This document shows, piece after piece, positions 11,201 to 23,200 of a stretch of DNA of 64,000 nucleotides. The notes under the pieces are model-generated. The model searched no databases, was not told the origin of the DNA, and saw nothing but the letters and a program-made list of their open reading frames with translations. Both the position numbers and the translations under genes were made by a program. Numbering within the stretch: position 1 is the first letter of the stretch; the number at the start of each line of letters is the position of its first letter. Source of the DNA: Biomphalaria glabrata. Lineage: Eukaryota; Mollusca; Gastropoda; Planorbidae. The DNA is taken from contig NC_074723.1 of the NCBI RefSeq assembly GCF_947242115.1, forward strand, positions 17,573,001 to 17,637,000, in the 5' to 3' direction.

Positions 11201-14200
11201 TAGTCTGTAGGGAGCCACTGATCAAGATGTATTAGTCTGTAGGGAGCCACTGATCAAGATGTATTAGTCTGTAGGGAGCCACTGATCAAGATGTATTAGT
11301 CTGTAGGGAGCCACTGATCAAGATGTATTAGTCTGTAGGGAGCCACTGATCAAGATGTATTAGTCTGTAGGGAGCCACTGATAAAGATGTAGTAGTCTGT
11401 AGGGAGCAACTGATCAAGATGTATTAGTCTGTAGGGAGCCACTGATCAAGATGTATTAGTCTGTAGGGAGCCACTGATCAAGATGTATTAGTCTGTAGGG
11501 AGCCACTGATCAAGATGTATTAGTCTGTAGGGAGCCACTGATCAAGATGTATTAGTCTGTAGGGAGCCACTGATCAAGATGTATTAGTCTGTAGGGAGCC
11601 ACTGATCAAGATGTATTAGTCTGTAGGGAGCCACTGATCAAGATGTATTAGTCTGTAGGGAGCCACTGATCAAGATGTATTAGTCTGTAGGGAGCCACTG
11701 ATCAAGATGTATTAGTCTGTAGGGAGCCACTGATCAAGATGTATTAGTCTGTAGGGAGCCCTTGATCAAGATGTATTAGTCTGTAGGGAGCCACTGATAA
11801 AGATGTAGTAGTCTGTAGGGAGCCACTGATCAAGATGTATTAGTCTGTAGGGAGCCACTGATCAAGATGTATTAGTCTGTAGGGAGCCACTGATCAAGAT
11901 GTATTAGTCTGTAGGGAGCCACTGATCAAGATGTATTAGTCTGTAGGGAGCCACTGATCAAGATGTATTAGTCTGTAGGGAGCCACTGATAAAGATGTAG
12001 TAGTCTGTAGGGAGCCACTGATCAAGATGTATTAGTCTGTAGGGAGCCACTGATCAAGATGTAGTAGTCTGTAGGGAGCCACTGATCAAGATGTAGTAGT
12101 CTGTAGGTAGCCACTGATCAAGATGTATTAGTCTGTAGGGAGCCACTGATCAAGATGTATTAGTCTGTAGGGAGCCACTGATCAAGATGTATTAGTCTGT
12201 AGGGAGCCACTGATCAAGATGTATTAGTCTGTAGGGAGCCACTGATCAAGATGTATTAGTCTGTAGGGAGCCACTGATCAAGATGTATTAGTCTGTAGGG
12301 AGCCACTGATCAAGATGTATTAGTCTGTAGGGCGTCACTGATCAAGATGTATTAGTCTGTAGGGAGCCACTGATCAAGATGTATTAGTCTGTAGGGAGCC
12401 ACTGATCAAGATGTATTAGTCTGTAGGGAGCCACTGATCAAGATGTATTAGTCTGTAGGGAGCCACTGATCAAGATGTATTAGTCTGTAGGGAGCCACTG
12501 ATCAAGATGTATTAGTCTGTAGGGAGACTTGATCAAGATGTATTAGTCTGTAGGGAGCCACTGATCAAGATGTAGTAGTCTGTAGGGAGCCACTGATCAA
12601 GATGTAGTAGTCTGTAGGTAGCCACTGATCAAGATGTATTAGTCTGTAGGGAGCCACTGATCAAGATGTATTAGTCTGTAGGGAGCCACTGATCAAGATG
12701 TATTAGTCTGTAGGGAGCCACTGATCAAGATGTATTAGTCTGTAGGGAGCCACTGATCAAGATGTATTAGTCTGTAGGGAGCCACTGATCAAGATGTATT
12801 AGTCTGTAGGGCGTCACTGATCAAGATGTATTAGTCTGTAGGGAGCCACTGATCAAGATGTATTAGTCTGTAGGGAGCCACTGATAAAGGTTTTAGAAAC
12901 GTTGACGTACTCTATTCAGAAGGGTGTTGGGCCGGGGGCGGAGTGCTTACAGGCTTTGCTGCCCCGGATGCATGATACCCTTGATACGCCACTGTTTCTG
13001 AGGGCATGTGTTGTCAGTATAGATCTAGATCAGATGACATTAAACTTACGTTGGGGGTAAGATATCCAGCAATGACGGGTGCAATCATTCCAGGCACTGT
13101 ACCAAATGTGTTAGTCAATCCAAATAAAATACCGGCATATCTGAAAGTACAGTCGATTCAACTAAGGAGGAGATTCAAATCAATGGACTGCTTACCAGTT
13201 TTAACTAGTTTAAAGTCATGTTTCCTTTTATATAAAAAAAAATGAACCTTTATGCCCTGTAATAGAGTCTAGTCATGTTTGATTATATTTTAATATTAAA
13301 GATCTGTACCAAATAGATTCTACATATATAAATTTAATAGTAATGGCATTGTAGAAAAATGTTAGACTTTTAATTTTGAGACTGCATGTTAGTTATCTTA
13401 TTTAATGCTAAAATTCTCCATCGTAAAGAGAAAACTAAATTTTAACTTCACCTATCCCTTAGTCTGTTGGACCGTTGGGGCCCTCCACAAAATCTGTCAA
13501 TCGTGTTTCTCCATTTCTCTCTGTCCTTTGCCTTGGATAGCATTTCATTAACTTTGCCAGCCCAGAGGACCTTGAGTTTGAGTTTACGTTTTTTGACAAT
13601 GTTTAGCATGTCATCGTCTGCTCCAATGGCTGTATTAATCCTGTTTCTAATCTCTTCTTTCTTGATAAGTGACACCTAAGATCTTTCTGTAGCATCTTAG
13701 TTCCATTTCAAGGATCATCTTCTCTAGCTCTGCAATCAGCGTCTAAGATTCACAAGCATATACCAATGTTGCCCTGACCAGGATGCGCATCATTCTAATT
13801 TTAGTGTCGAGGGCTATGCCTTTGTCTGTCCAGATTGTTTTGAGTTTTGCAAGTGTAGCTGTAGACTAGACCTGGTTATTACCAAGTACTTGGAACAACT
13901 AAGTACTTTTCAAGCAAAAAATTATACTTGATTTGAGAATGTCAGTTTGATTCTCAGAATGCGATCATTATTTAAATTTTCCCTGCTATTTATGAATGTT
14001 GGATGCTATCAATGGTCACTTTCGAATAAAGTATTCTATTATCCTTTAGTTATCAAGTAAGAATATTCTAATTATTTTCGTGTAGTCTAGGTGTGCGATA
14101 AGGGCATCTAAAGTAACCAAAGTTCCCTTTCAGACATTCCGATCTATGAGGCAGAGGTCAACAGTTTCTGTGGCCCACGGCGAACGAGAGTGTCATGTGG

Positions 14201-17200
14201 CTAGCACAGCGACCAACCGCCTTTACTTTTCCCCAACTGTTGTCAGCTACCCATTAGAGATAGTTGGACTCCTAGGCGCCCTTCAGATCCCGAAAGTAAA
14301 AGTCCTAGTCTTCACCAGAATTGAACCCGTGAACCCCGGTTCGAAAGCCAAGCGCATTACCACTCAGTCATCGTGCCCCCGTTGAGGGGTACTGCTTACA
14401 ATATATAGACTTTTCGGGGAGCGAAGGGGAATAATTATGGTTCTCAAGACTATAAATCTAAGAATGTTTACTATGCTTCAATTTGTATTTGAGTTCAACT
14501 ATACTCGGTGGTAAACAGTGATTTCCAATCAACGTTCATTTATTTATGTTGCTATGTTGTTATCTACTTATTCAAGTAACTATTACCCAGGAGCCAGGTC
14601 AAGGTGGTTGACTAAAATGCCAGCACGGTTAAATGTCATGAAGCCAGAACTTAGGCACAGCAGAAATACTGCCCAGTAGCGGTTCTCACAGGTTGTGATC
14701 TGAGCTACTAGCAACAAACCAAAAGCTGTCCCTATAAGAGCTGAAATCAAGAAACGGTAATATATATATATATAATTCTCAATGCTTGACACCAACAAAA
14801 GTCATGGAAAGAAAGCGCTTTTATTTCTGCGAGTCGGACTACAGTTACCCGACATAACTTTTGCGGCGAAAAAAAAAGGGGGGGGGGGGAAGTAATCTTC
14901 TCTGTAATCATCCGTCACTAAATAGAAGGGCCTGACTTAACCATTGCTGGGCCTAATGAAAAGGGATTGCGCAGGGCCCAGCTTGGGTAGGGATACGGAT
15001 AATAAGTGACAATTAACAGTTTGTATTAGAAAATAAATTCTTTACTACGTACAGAATTACTTTACGAGCCTTGAGTGTAGCGAAGTCATACAGTATATTA
15101 TAAAAATTCACACTCAGTAGCAAGATTTATTAAATGTTTCAATCTATCTTCGAGAATTGTTGACCTCAAGTAATTCTTCATTAGTTTGATGCGTGAAAAG
15201 CTTCTTTCACCAGATTCCACAATTACGGTATTGTATAATGCCGTTTTTTATCACGCGTACGATTGGCTTTTTCTATAATGAATGACACCCCAAAATGACA
15301 ATTTTGTGTATATTTCAGGAGTTTTCAAAAGATTTTAATAATATTCGGAGATTTCCAGGACTTTTTCGTATGCCGTATTTTGCAATTTCAAGAGATTTCT
15401 AGGAGCTTCTGGTAAATCAGATGGGCCGCGAAAAATCTGTTCTAAGTTATAAAATGGTTTAATTTAATAATTTACACCTAGGACTAGTGTGGGGCCTATG
15501 AAAATGCGGGGCCCAAATTCGGTTGCATAAGTTGCAGTTGCAGTTGCCTAAGGCTGCCGAGGGTCGACTAATACAATATAATTTACAAACCAAAAGCTGA
15601 ATCAAAAGAAACGGTACTATAAAATACGAGCCACCACAAGGAGTTCTCAAATCTACTGATCATCTGCTCTACTGGGATAGGCCTATTTTGACCGACAAAA
15701 CGGTAGATTTTAATCACCCTGATCTACTGCTCATCGATAAAAAAGAAAAGCCGCTACCATTATTGACATCGCCGTACCGCTGTCTCATAATTTAAGAAAA
15801 ACTGAGTTGGAAAATCAACTTGGAGATTAAGCGTTTATGGAAGTTAACTAAAACAACAATATACCTCATTGTTATATCAACCGAGTGGATAATAACAACT
15901 GACCTCACAGATACCTTCAAGGCCCATAACTCTTAACATTCCTGGGAACATTCTCGTTACCTGTCAGAGGGCAGTACTGCTGCAGACCTGCCACATCATC
16001 AGAAAATTCCCCAGTGGAAACCAATAAAGGGACTACAATGAATTCTGTTTCCCTTTAACAAAACTCGACCCTGGCAGCGCCAGAGAATGAATACTCGTTC
16101 GTTTCTTACATAATAAAAACGTTATTTGTACTTAATGTGTCTTACACACGTTCTTTGCACAATAAAAAAAAAAACAAAGATGTGCATGTGTGAGCGTGTA
16201 TATTTTTGCTTTGTATTAAAACCTTTAGAAAGAAAGCTAATTTCATTGTTTAATTTTATTGACTTAAAATATAACGGACAACCCTACAGTAAAGTTTAAA
16301 ATCGCAGAAAATAAATTGATTTAAAGCACCACAATTAGATCTAGCAAACAAAGAATAAAATATGCTGGAATGTTAGGAAACACTTTACCTCTGTAACTAG
16401 TGTACGGGTATAATTTATCTACATGCTTGACTGACCATGCCAAAGTGTTATATTTTTTGCCTGACCACTCAACACTACTGCGTATGCCCAATGGAAAAAA
16501 AAATGCGTGATAGTCAACACCATCAACCATACACACTACACTAGGACTACATGTGTAAGCCCACTATGTCTATCTGACCAGGTTATTAAAATCAGTCTAT
16601 TTATGGGGTTTTTTTTTTGGTAGGGAGGGTGTGGATGAGTTGTTCTCTTCCATATTTGGTTTTCCTAATGCTCTTAGATCTATACAACTGTAGATCTAAA
16701 CATAGATATCAATAATAGGCCTACAGACTACAATTAAATATATGCTTCGGCACCATCTAAGGTTCAAGCTATAAATATGTGTAATTGATGTTCCCGCTGT
16801 TAATAAAATATCGTGTACTACAAATGGATCAATCTAAAACAAAAAATATTGACCTACAACGCTTCAGATTCCAACCATTAACAAACAGCTACTATCAGTA
16901 TTAAGTCCTAGAAGCCAGAACCAGAAGCGGTCCTTGGACTTTAAATTACAAGCCTAATGATGAGTTGTTGGTTATAAATTTATGAATACACAGGTACATC
17001 TATCAATGATACAAGTCAGGTTGCACTTTGCTTTTGATAGATTTACATTAGTAACTAGTTACTACTTACATATTTTACATTGACCCTCCCTCCCCCACAC
17101 ACCCTTTACAGTTGGTGGCCTCGTACATAAACACGCACTCATGCTACACAGATTAGTTAATTAGTTCTATCTGTTTATAAATACTGTTTAGCTTTAATTC

Positions 17201-20200
17201 ATCAATCAGTAACAGAGTTTAAAACAACAAGATATATAAAAGGAAAAAGACAAGGCATGTAGGTATTCGGCTCCGGCTACGGCCGAATAACATATTTTAA
17301 TATTCGGCAATATTCGGCTCCGGTCGAATGTCAAAAAGTACTATCCGGTGCACCCCTTATCTTTATTAGGCTATCCATACGGAAATTTGTCTTACAATTT
17401 GTGTATTACACCAAGCCAAACATTATAACTATAGAAAGCCAAAATATACATTCATACAGACTTCCTACCCATCTCTTGCTTTAAACGTGTCCTTAATTAA
17501 AAGGACATTTTCTAACAAGCTGGGATGACTATTTCTTATGAGCTAGGATGAAATTCACTTAACAATGTAGAACAACATAAGCTTACAAACAATAATGACT
17601 TTTATAAACATAAAGAGCTTGGGTGACATTTGCCTAAAAACCTTCTCCCAGATACCCCCTCCCTCCCCCCCCCCAAAACTGGTCCACAAATGAGATTGGA
17701 CCACAGCGCTCTGAACATGCTATAAGCAGGAAAGTAACGCTATAAAAACTATAATAATTATTACAATTATTATAAAGCCTGGATGACTTTTAATTACAAG
17801 TTGGGATAACATTTACATGCAACATGGGGTGACATTCAAGATGGGATGACATTCAAGATGGGATGACATTCAAGCTGGGATGACATTTAAGCTGACATAT
17901 ACGAAAATAACAAGGTGATACTTACATACTAGCTGGAACGATTTTCTGACCATCAGCAGGGTCAATATTTTGTTGTGTGTGATGTTGTCAGCAGCGTAAC
18001 CAACACATAGTGAGGTAAAGAACTCGAAGAGGTATAGCAAAGACGACAACATGCCATTCTGTGAAGCAATGAAACACCCCCCCCCCCAAATTCGTAATTT
18101 AAACAGCAAGAAAATACATAAGTTAGCAAGTGGTTAATGTGTTTGCTTTGAATCAGGGACGGACTGGATGTCAAATTGTATGTCATATGATGGACATCCA
18201 ATTCTAGGCCTATCTGTCCACATTGTTCTTATGTTAGGTTTGAATTTGCATCTATAACTATGTGCATGCTCTATATCCTTATAAGAAATATAGGCGTTAT
18301 GTTGCTTTTTAATCGCTGTTTGTAGGCCCTAGAAGGATAAAGCTCGCTAGCAGAACTGTCTACGTAAGTAGGCTATTACATTATTTGGGAAAATGTTAGA
18401 TTAAATTAGTATTACACTGTCAAGTCTGTAAGAGATTATTTTTTTTACAATACATCCTTTCGAGTCAGAACTTTATGTAGGAACATGGGTGGGTGGGTGG
18501 AACCTGGGTGGACACGGATATCAAAAGCGGGCTATAAGGAGTGCCCTCGCCGAGAATAAAGATTTTCATTATAAATTATTATTATATTTATCATTATTAT
18601 TATCTGTAAATATAATTCTCTACGTCGCCCAACCATGCAGGAAACCACGTACGCACGCTGACTCTCTACCTTCGATGATAAAGTCATGGAAGATAACTTT
18701 TATTTCTGCAAGTCGGACTAGAGTTACCCCGTTATAATAGAATATTATAAAACCTTTAACAATTTATTACCGGCCCATTAGCATCATTGCTCATATAGCC
18801 GGTCTGTCGCTGCTTTGAATCCATTTGCACTTCACTTAAGTTGTCGTGTGTCACTTGTTTGATAAATAATTTATGAGAGAAAGGAAAACTCTGAATCCAA
18901 ACCTCCGCTGACCTATGGCTATACTCAAACATGGGAAAGGCTTCGGGAGACAATCCTTAGGAAAAATATGGAGCCAGCGACTGTTAGGTAGTTTGCAGCA
19001 CACAGCGCTACACCCTGGCAGAGCATACACATTCAGTAGATCCCAAACTGTTTCGCCCATGTCCATGTCTCTGTATACATCAGCTGCGTGGAGAATGAGA
19101 AATGCTGCGATGGTGACATTGTTCCGACCATATCTAATGGCCAGGCACTTTGTCTCAGTTTTATGCGACTGAAAGAAACATCATTTATTTATATTGGAAC
19201 CAAACAAAACTAAATTAAAATCCATCTTTAAAAAACAAACAAAAACTAGTCACCTCTTGAATGTTGAAGTTAAAACTCTCGTCTAAATAAGTTGGCACCA
19301 GTGTGATCATTGTATAATAAATATAGTTGTTACAGAAATGAGATATCGTGAGGGCCCAAACAGCACGTGACGTTAGAATATCCTCCCATGGCACTCGGTG
19401 AAGCTGGTGAAGAAAAGGAATACGTAAAGGCTAAGTTGATTGACTATCGAGACAAGGTTAAAAACAAAAAGGAAAATGATGACTATGAATGGGAAAAAGA
19501 GTGCAGCAGGCAGAGACTATAACGAAAGCATTCCCTTGTTGCCTTGGACTCCGCAGAGCGCTAGAGTTGATGATAAGGCTGACCTTATAGTGTGCTAAGT
19601 TTTCTTACATTTTCTTTTTTAAATAAGGTAACTTCTTTTTCGTCTGCGTTCTTACCACTTTGATGAAGAGTACAGATGACTAGGAGAATATCTGAGATGA
19701 ACTACACTGTAAAATATTCAGCTCTCCGAATAGTTGTTCTTCAGTCAGTGTCTTGTTCGGGCCTCTTGATGAATATTACATCTTTTAATGACACACTCAG
19801 CATTCTCTTGTGACATTCCACTAGGGCAAGTTTCATGCCTTCCAATGGTCAGCTGGAGGCGAGGTGGGTGAGTGGTAAAACGAGAGGTCCCGGGTTTGAA
19901 TCCTATTGAAGACTGGGATTTTAAATTTGCGTATTTTTAGGGCGCATCTGAGTCCACTCAGCTCTAAATTGTACCTGACATTAAGTGGAGAAATGTTAAG
20001 ACGATTGGTCGTTGTGCTGGCCACATTACACTCTCGTTAAACACTGGCCACAGAAACAAATGACCTTTATATCATCATCCTCATTAATCGCAAGATTTGT
20101 ATTAACTTTACTAAATTTCTGCTACCGGAGCATGTGTTATTTCATTTTGTTGGGTCCGGTTCAGATGCGAAAAAGTATACGTAGATCTTGTTGGAACGAC

Positions 20201-23200
20201 ACCAATTGTTATAGAAGGCCTCAACAATGACCTGCAACGTTGCAACCTCTGGGCAGTTTAGACAAACACAGGTCGTGACGCTCAGGCCTTGTATAACGAT
20301 TGGTCTCGGATGGGATAGCTCATAACATGGCGTTATCGTTCTTGACATTTGGATAACAACTTGTCCATTTTAATGTCCATTGGAATGAGTTGCTATTACT
20401 TTGCTTTTCTTGCCTTCTTTGTTTTTGATTTTGCAATCACAATATATCTTGCTAAAACTAATTTTGTTACGTTTAATAAATATATTTATACTATCTGACC
20501 TTTTTCATGCCGCCTCTACCGATGGAGGTCTCAATGTAAACTCTTTCAAGGGTTGTTATCCTATAGTTCTCTGAAGGTAGGTCCGTTGTCATTGTCAGCC
20601 AGAGTCCAGACCAGAGCAATGTCACCAACCCTACAAATAAATCAAACTCAATATTGAAATAAACAAATTAAAGTGAATGTACATTTAGAAAGTTTCCACC
20701 TATTGATTATTGGACATTCTTTTATTTTTCATTATCATTAATTCATCCCAGTGGCGCTACAGCCCATGGAGGGCCTGGTCTGCTTTAGCACATCCTTTCA
20801 TTCAGATCTGAGCTTTTCGTCTCATGTCCAAGCTTTAAGTTGTAGATCTGCCTCTACATCGTCAATCCGTGTTCGGCCTTTGGGTCGCCTGCCTTTTGGC
20901 TTTTGCCAGTATACAATTTTTGTTCCTCTGTTCTCTGACATTCCTTCAATTTGACCTGCCCAGCGTAGTCTTTTTTTTTTATTTCATTCATTGTCGGTGT
21001 GTCTTAATACAATCGGTATTTCTCATGGTTAGTGCGTGTCCTTTGTCTTTTCAATAAACGATAACAGTTCCTTCAAAAGTGTATGCTGTGCGGTATCATG
21101 TTGTGACGAATTAACATCTGAATCCATTTGTTTAATTTTTTATTATATGTTTCGGACGTTCCTTCAGACATGACGATAGCTACGTCCAGTGCAATTCTTC
21201 TACAGGACGGCAGGCGATGAAAGTGGGCGGCGTTCGCACTCTGGACTTTCGAGACCCAACTCAGAAGCGCATTCCACAAAACCAGCAAACTTTATTTTCA
21301 AATGTATCGCTTTTGAATACAATTAATTTGGTGCATGGCTCTAGAGTAGAGACACTGAATATTTCCGATAGGACACAGTATAAATCAATTGAACCAATAA
21401 ACCCTCAGTGAAAGTATTAAAGCAATGCACGGATTCTAAGTGACATCCAAATCCTCGTGCCTGCCTTTAAACAAACTTTTTTACTTTTAAGTTTTAAACT
21501 AGAAAATTTATGAAAAATCTAGAAACGGAAATCAACTTTTAAAAATCTTTGTAAAACCAAACATCTATACAGTCATGACCAGTTCTACACCAAGATTTTT
21601 TAGATTATTCTACGACCAAATGCATTCTTTGTTTATCATAACATTAAATCTGCTATGGACATCTTTATGTAGTTTTTCCATGTTTAGGTAAAGCAAAGAA
21701 AATAAATGGATAGAATGGAAAGTTGTAGATCAATAACTATATTTAATTCATATAAAATTATGCAACTTCAAGATAGACGCCTTGAACATAGACCATAACG
21801 TTCCTATCCAAAATTGCCGCAGAAAACACCGAAATTTAAATTGACAGGGAATTATTTATACCTATAATCTTGAATGAATGACTTTGGAAAGGAGTGTAAC
21901 CACTGGGGGATCCAGGGGGACCAGTAGGGGCGATTTCCCCCCCCTTCCCACTCGGCCGACCCCCCCTCACCCGAAGTGGGGGGGGGGCGAACAAATTTTA
22001 GTAGAGAAATCACATTTATATACGAATTCTATGCTTATGATAATAATATATACAAATTATTTATATTTTAACCTATTTTTAGGTTATATCGCGACCCCCT
22101 CTATAGTATGTTGGCCGATTTGGTGGGGTGGATTGCATGCAACACTCTTGATGTAGGCCTACATAGCTTCACAAAAGTCTATCTCCAAGCGGCTGAAATC
22201 GGGTAATAACTATTTTCTAGCTAAAGAACACAACAGACACCATTTGCTAAGCGTATACAAGTTAAGAGTTTGATTTTTTTGTATTAAACAATATCTTAAT
22301 AAGTTTTCAATTTGTCGACTGACCTGAAATGTAAAATATTGACCCCCAGCCGTTATCAAAGCCATAATGACACAAAAGACCGGACGTTGAAAGTGTTGCG
22401 ATGCTACCAACAGCTAACCCTGAAACAGTAGATAACAAAATGTACTTTTCAGCAAAGATTCTCTTGGCTAATGCAGTGAAATATCCAAATTAGATACAGG
22501 TGTAGATTTTCAATGATTCATCATTCGGCTAACATTGTGTTCAATCTAAGTTCAAGCTTGTTCGTTTTACATGTTTCCATTGTTCCTTCAGAGTTGAAGA
22601 TAATCTGCTTCCTTGTTGAAACATCTCGCAGGACTTACACGAGCTAGAAGAAGGCACGAAGCTGTACGTTTTTGGCGACGCCATCTAGGCACAGTGGTCG
22701 TTTAGCCTACGCCGTTTAGGCACAGTGGTCGTTTAGCCTACGCCGTTTCGGCACAGTGGTCGTTTTGGCGACGCCGTTTACGCACAGTGGTCGTTTTGGC
22801 GACGCCGTTTGGTGATGCAGTTTGGACGGGTGGTCGTTTTGGAGACAGGACGTTATGACGCTAAATAGTGTATACATAGATCTATATTTTAAATTAATTT
22901 AAGGAATTTAAAGCTTTTAAAAGATTAGTACATGTTTTTTTGTGTGTGACTTACTGTACAATAAAGTTGACAGTTATTTTAAATAAAATTTATCATGTAA
23001 CTGAGAAAAAATGACAGCGATGGTTTGGTAAAATACGTTGATTTTTGAAAAGTCTTTTTTGCAACTTGAATATCTCTTCACAGTAGTCAGTTCATCAATT
23101 TGTTTCCAAATCTCATGGAGAGAAAATCTGGATCAACAGCTTAAGATTGAGCTAATCAATCAGCTTCATTTCTTGCACCCGCAAAGCCATTTATCAAATG

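Larger units (their letters stand above)
5201..13049 (-). other. Last intron of SLC17 gene B (7.8 kb)
   Basis: This intron holds the 39-bp array, a repeat-rich stretch (6440-7330) sharing a short segment with 18600-18735, a hAT element nested in a MITE (7582-8288), a GC-rich repeat segment with runs of C and G (8473-9000) and the 32-bp array. No other exon was recognised. Confidence 0.8.

Noticed and set aside
9108-12890. CRISPR-like array
   Set aside because: Units follow each other without spacers and the genome is animal; it is a plain minisatellite.
16321-16536. Minus-strand 71-residue open frame as an extra exon
   Set aside because: No splice sites fit and exon 9 joins exon 10 in phase without it.
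17836-17890. Regulatory operator-like repeats near exon 9
   Set aside because: They are short 18-bp tandem copies without any known binding motif.
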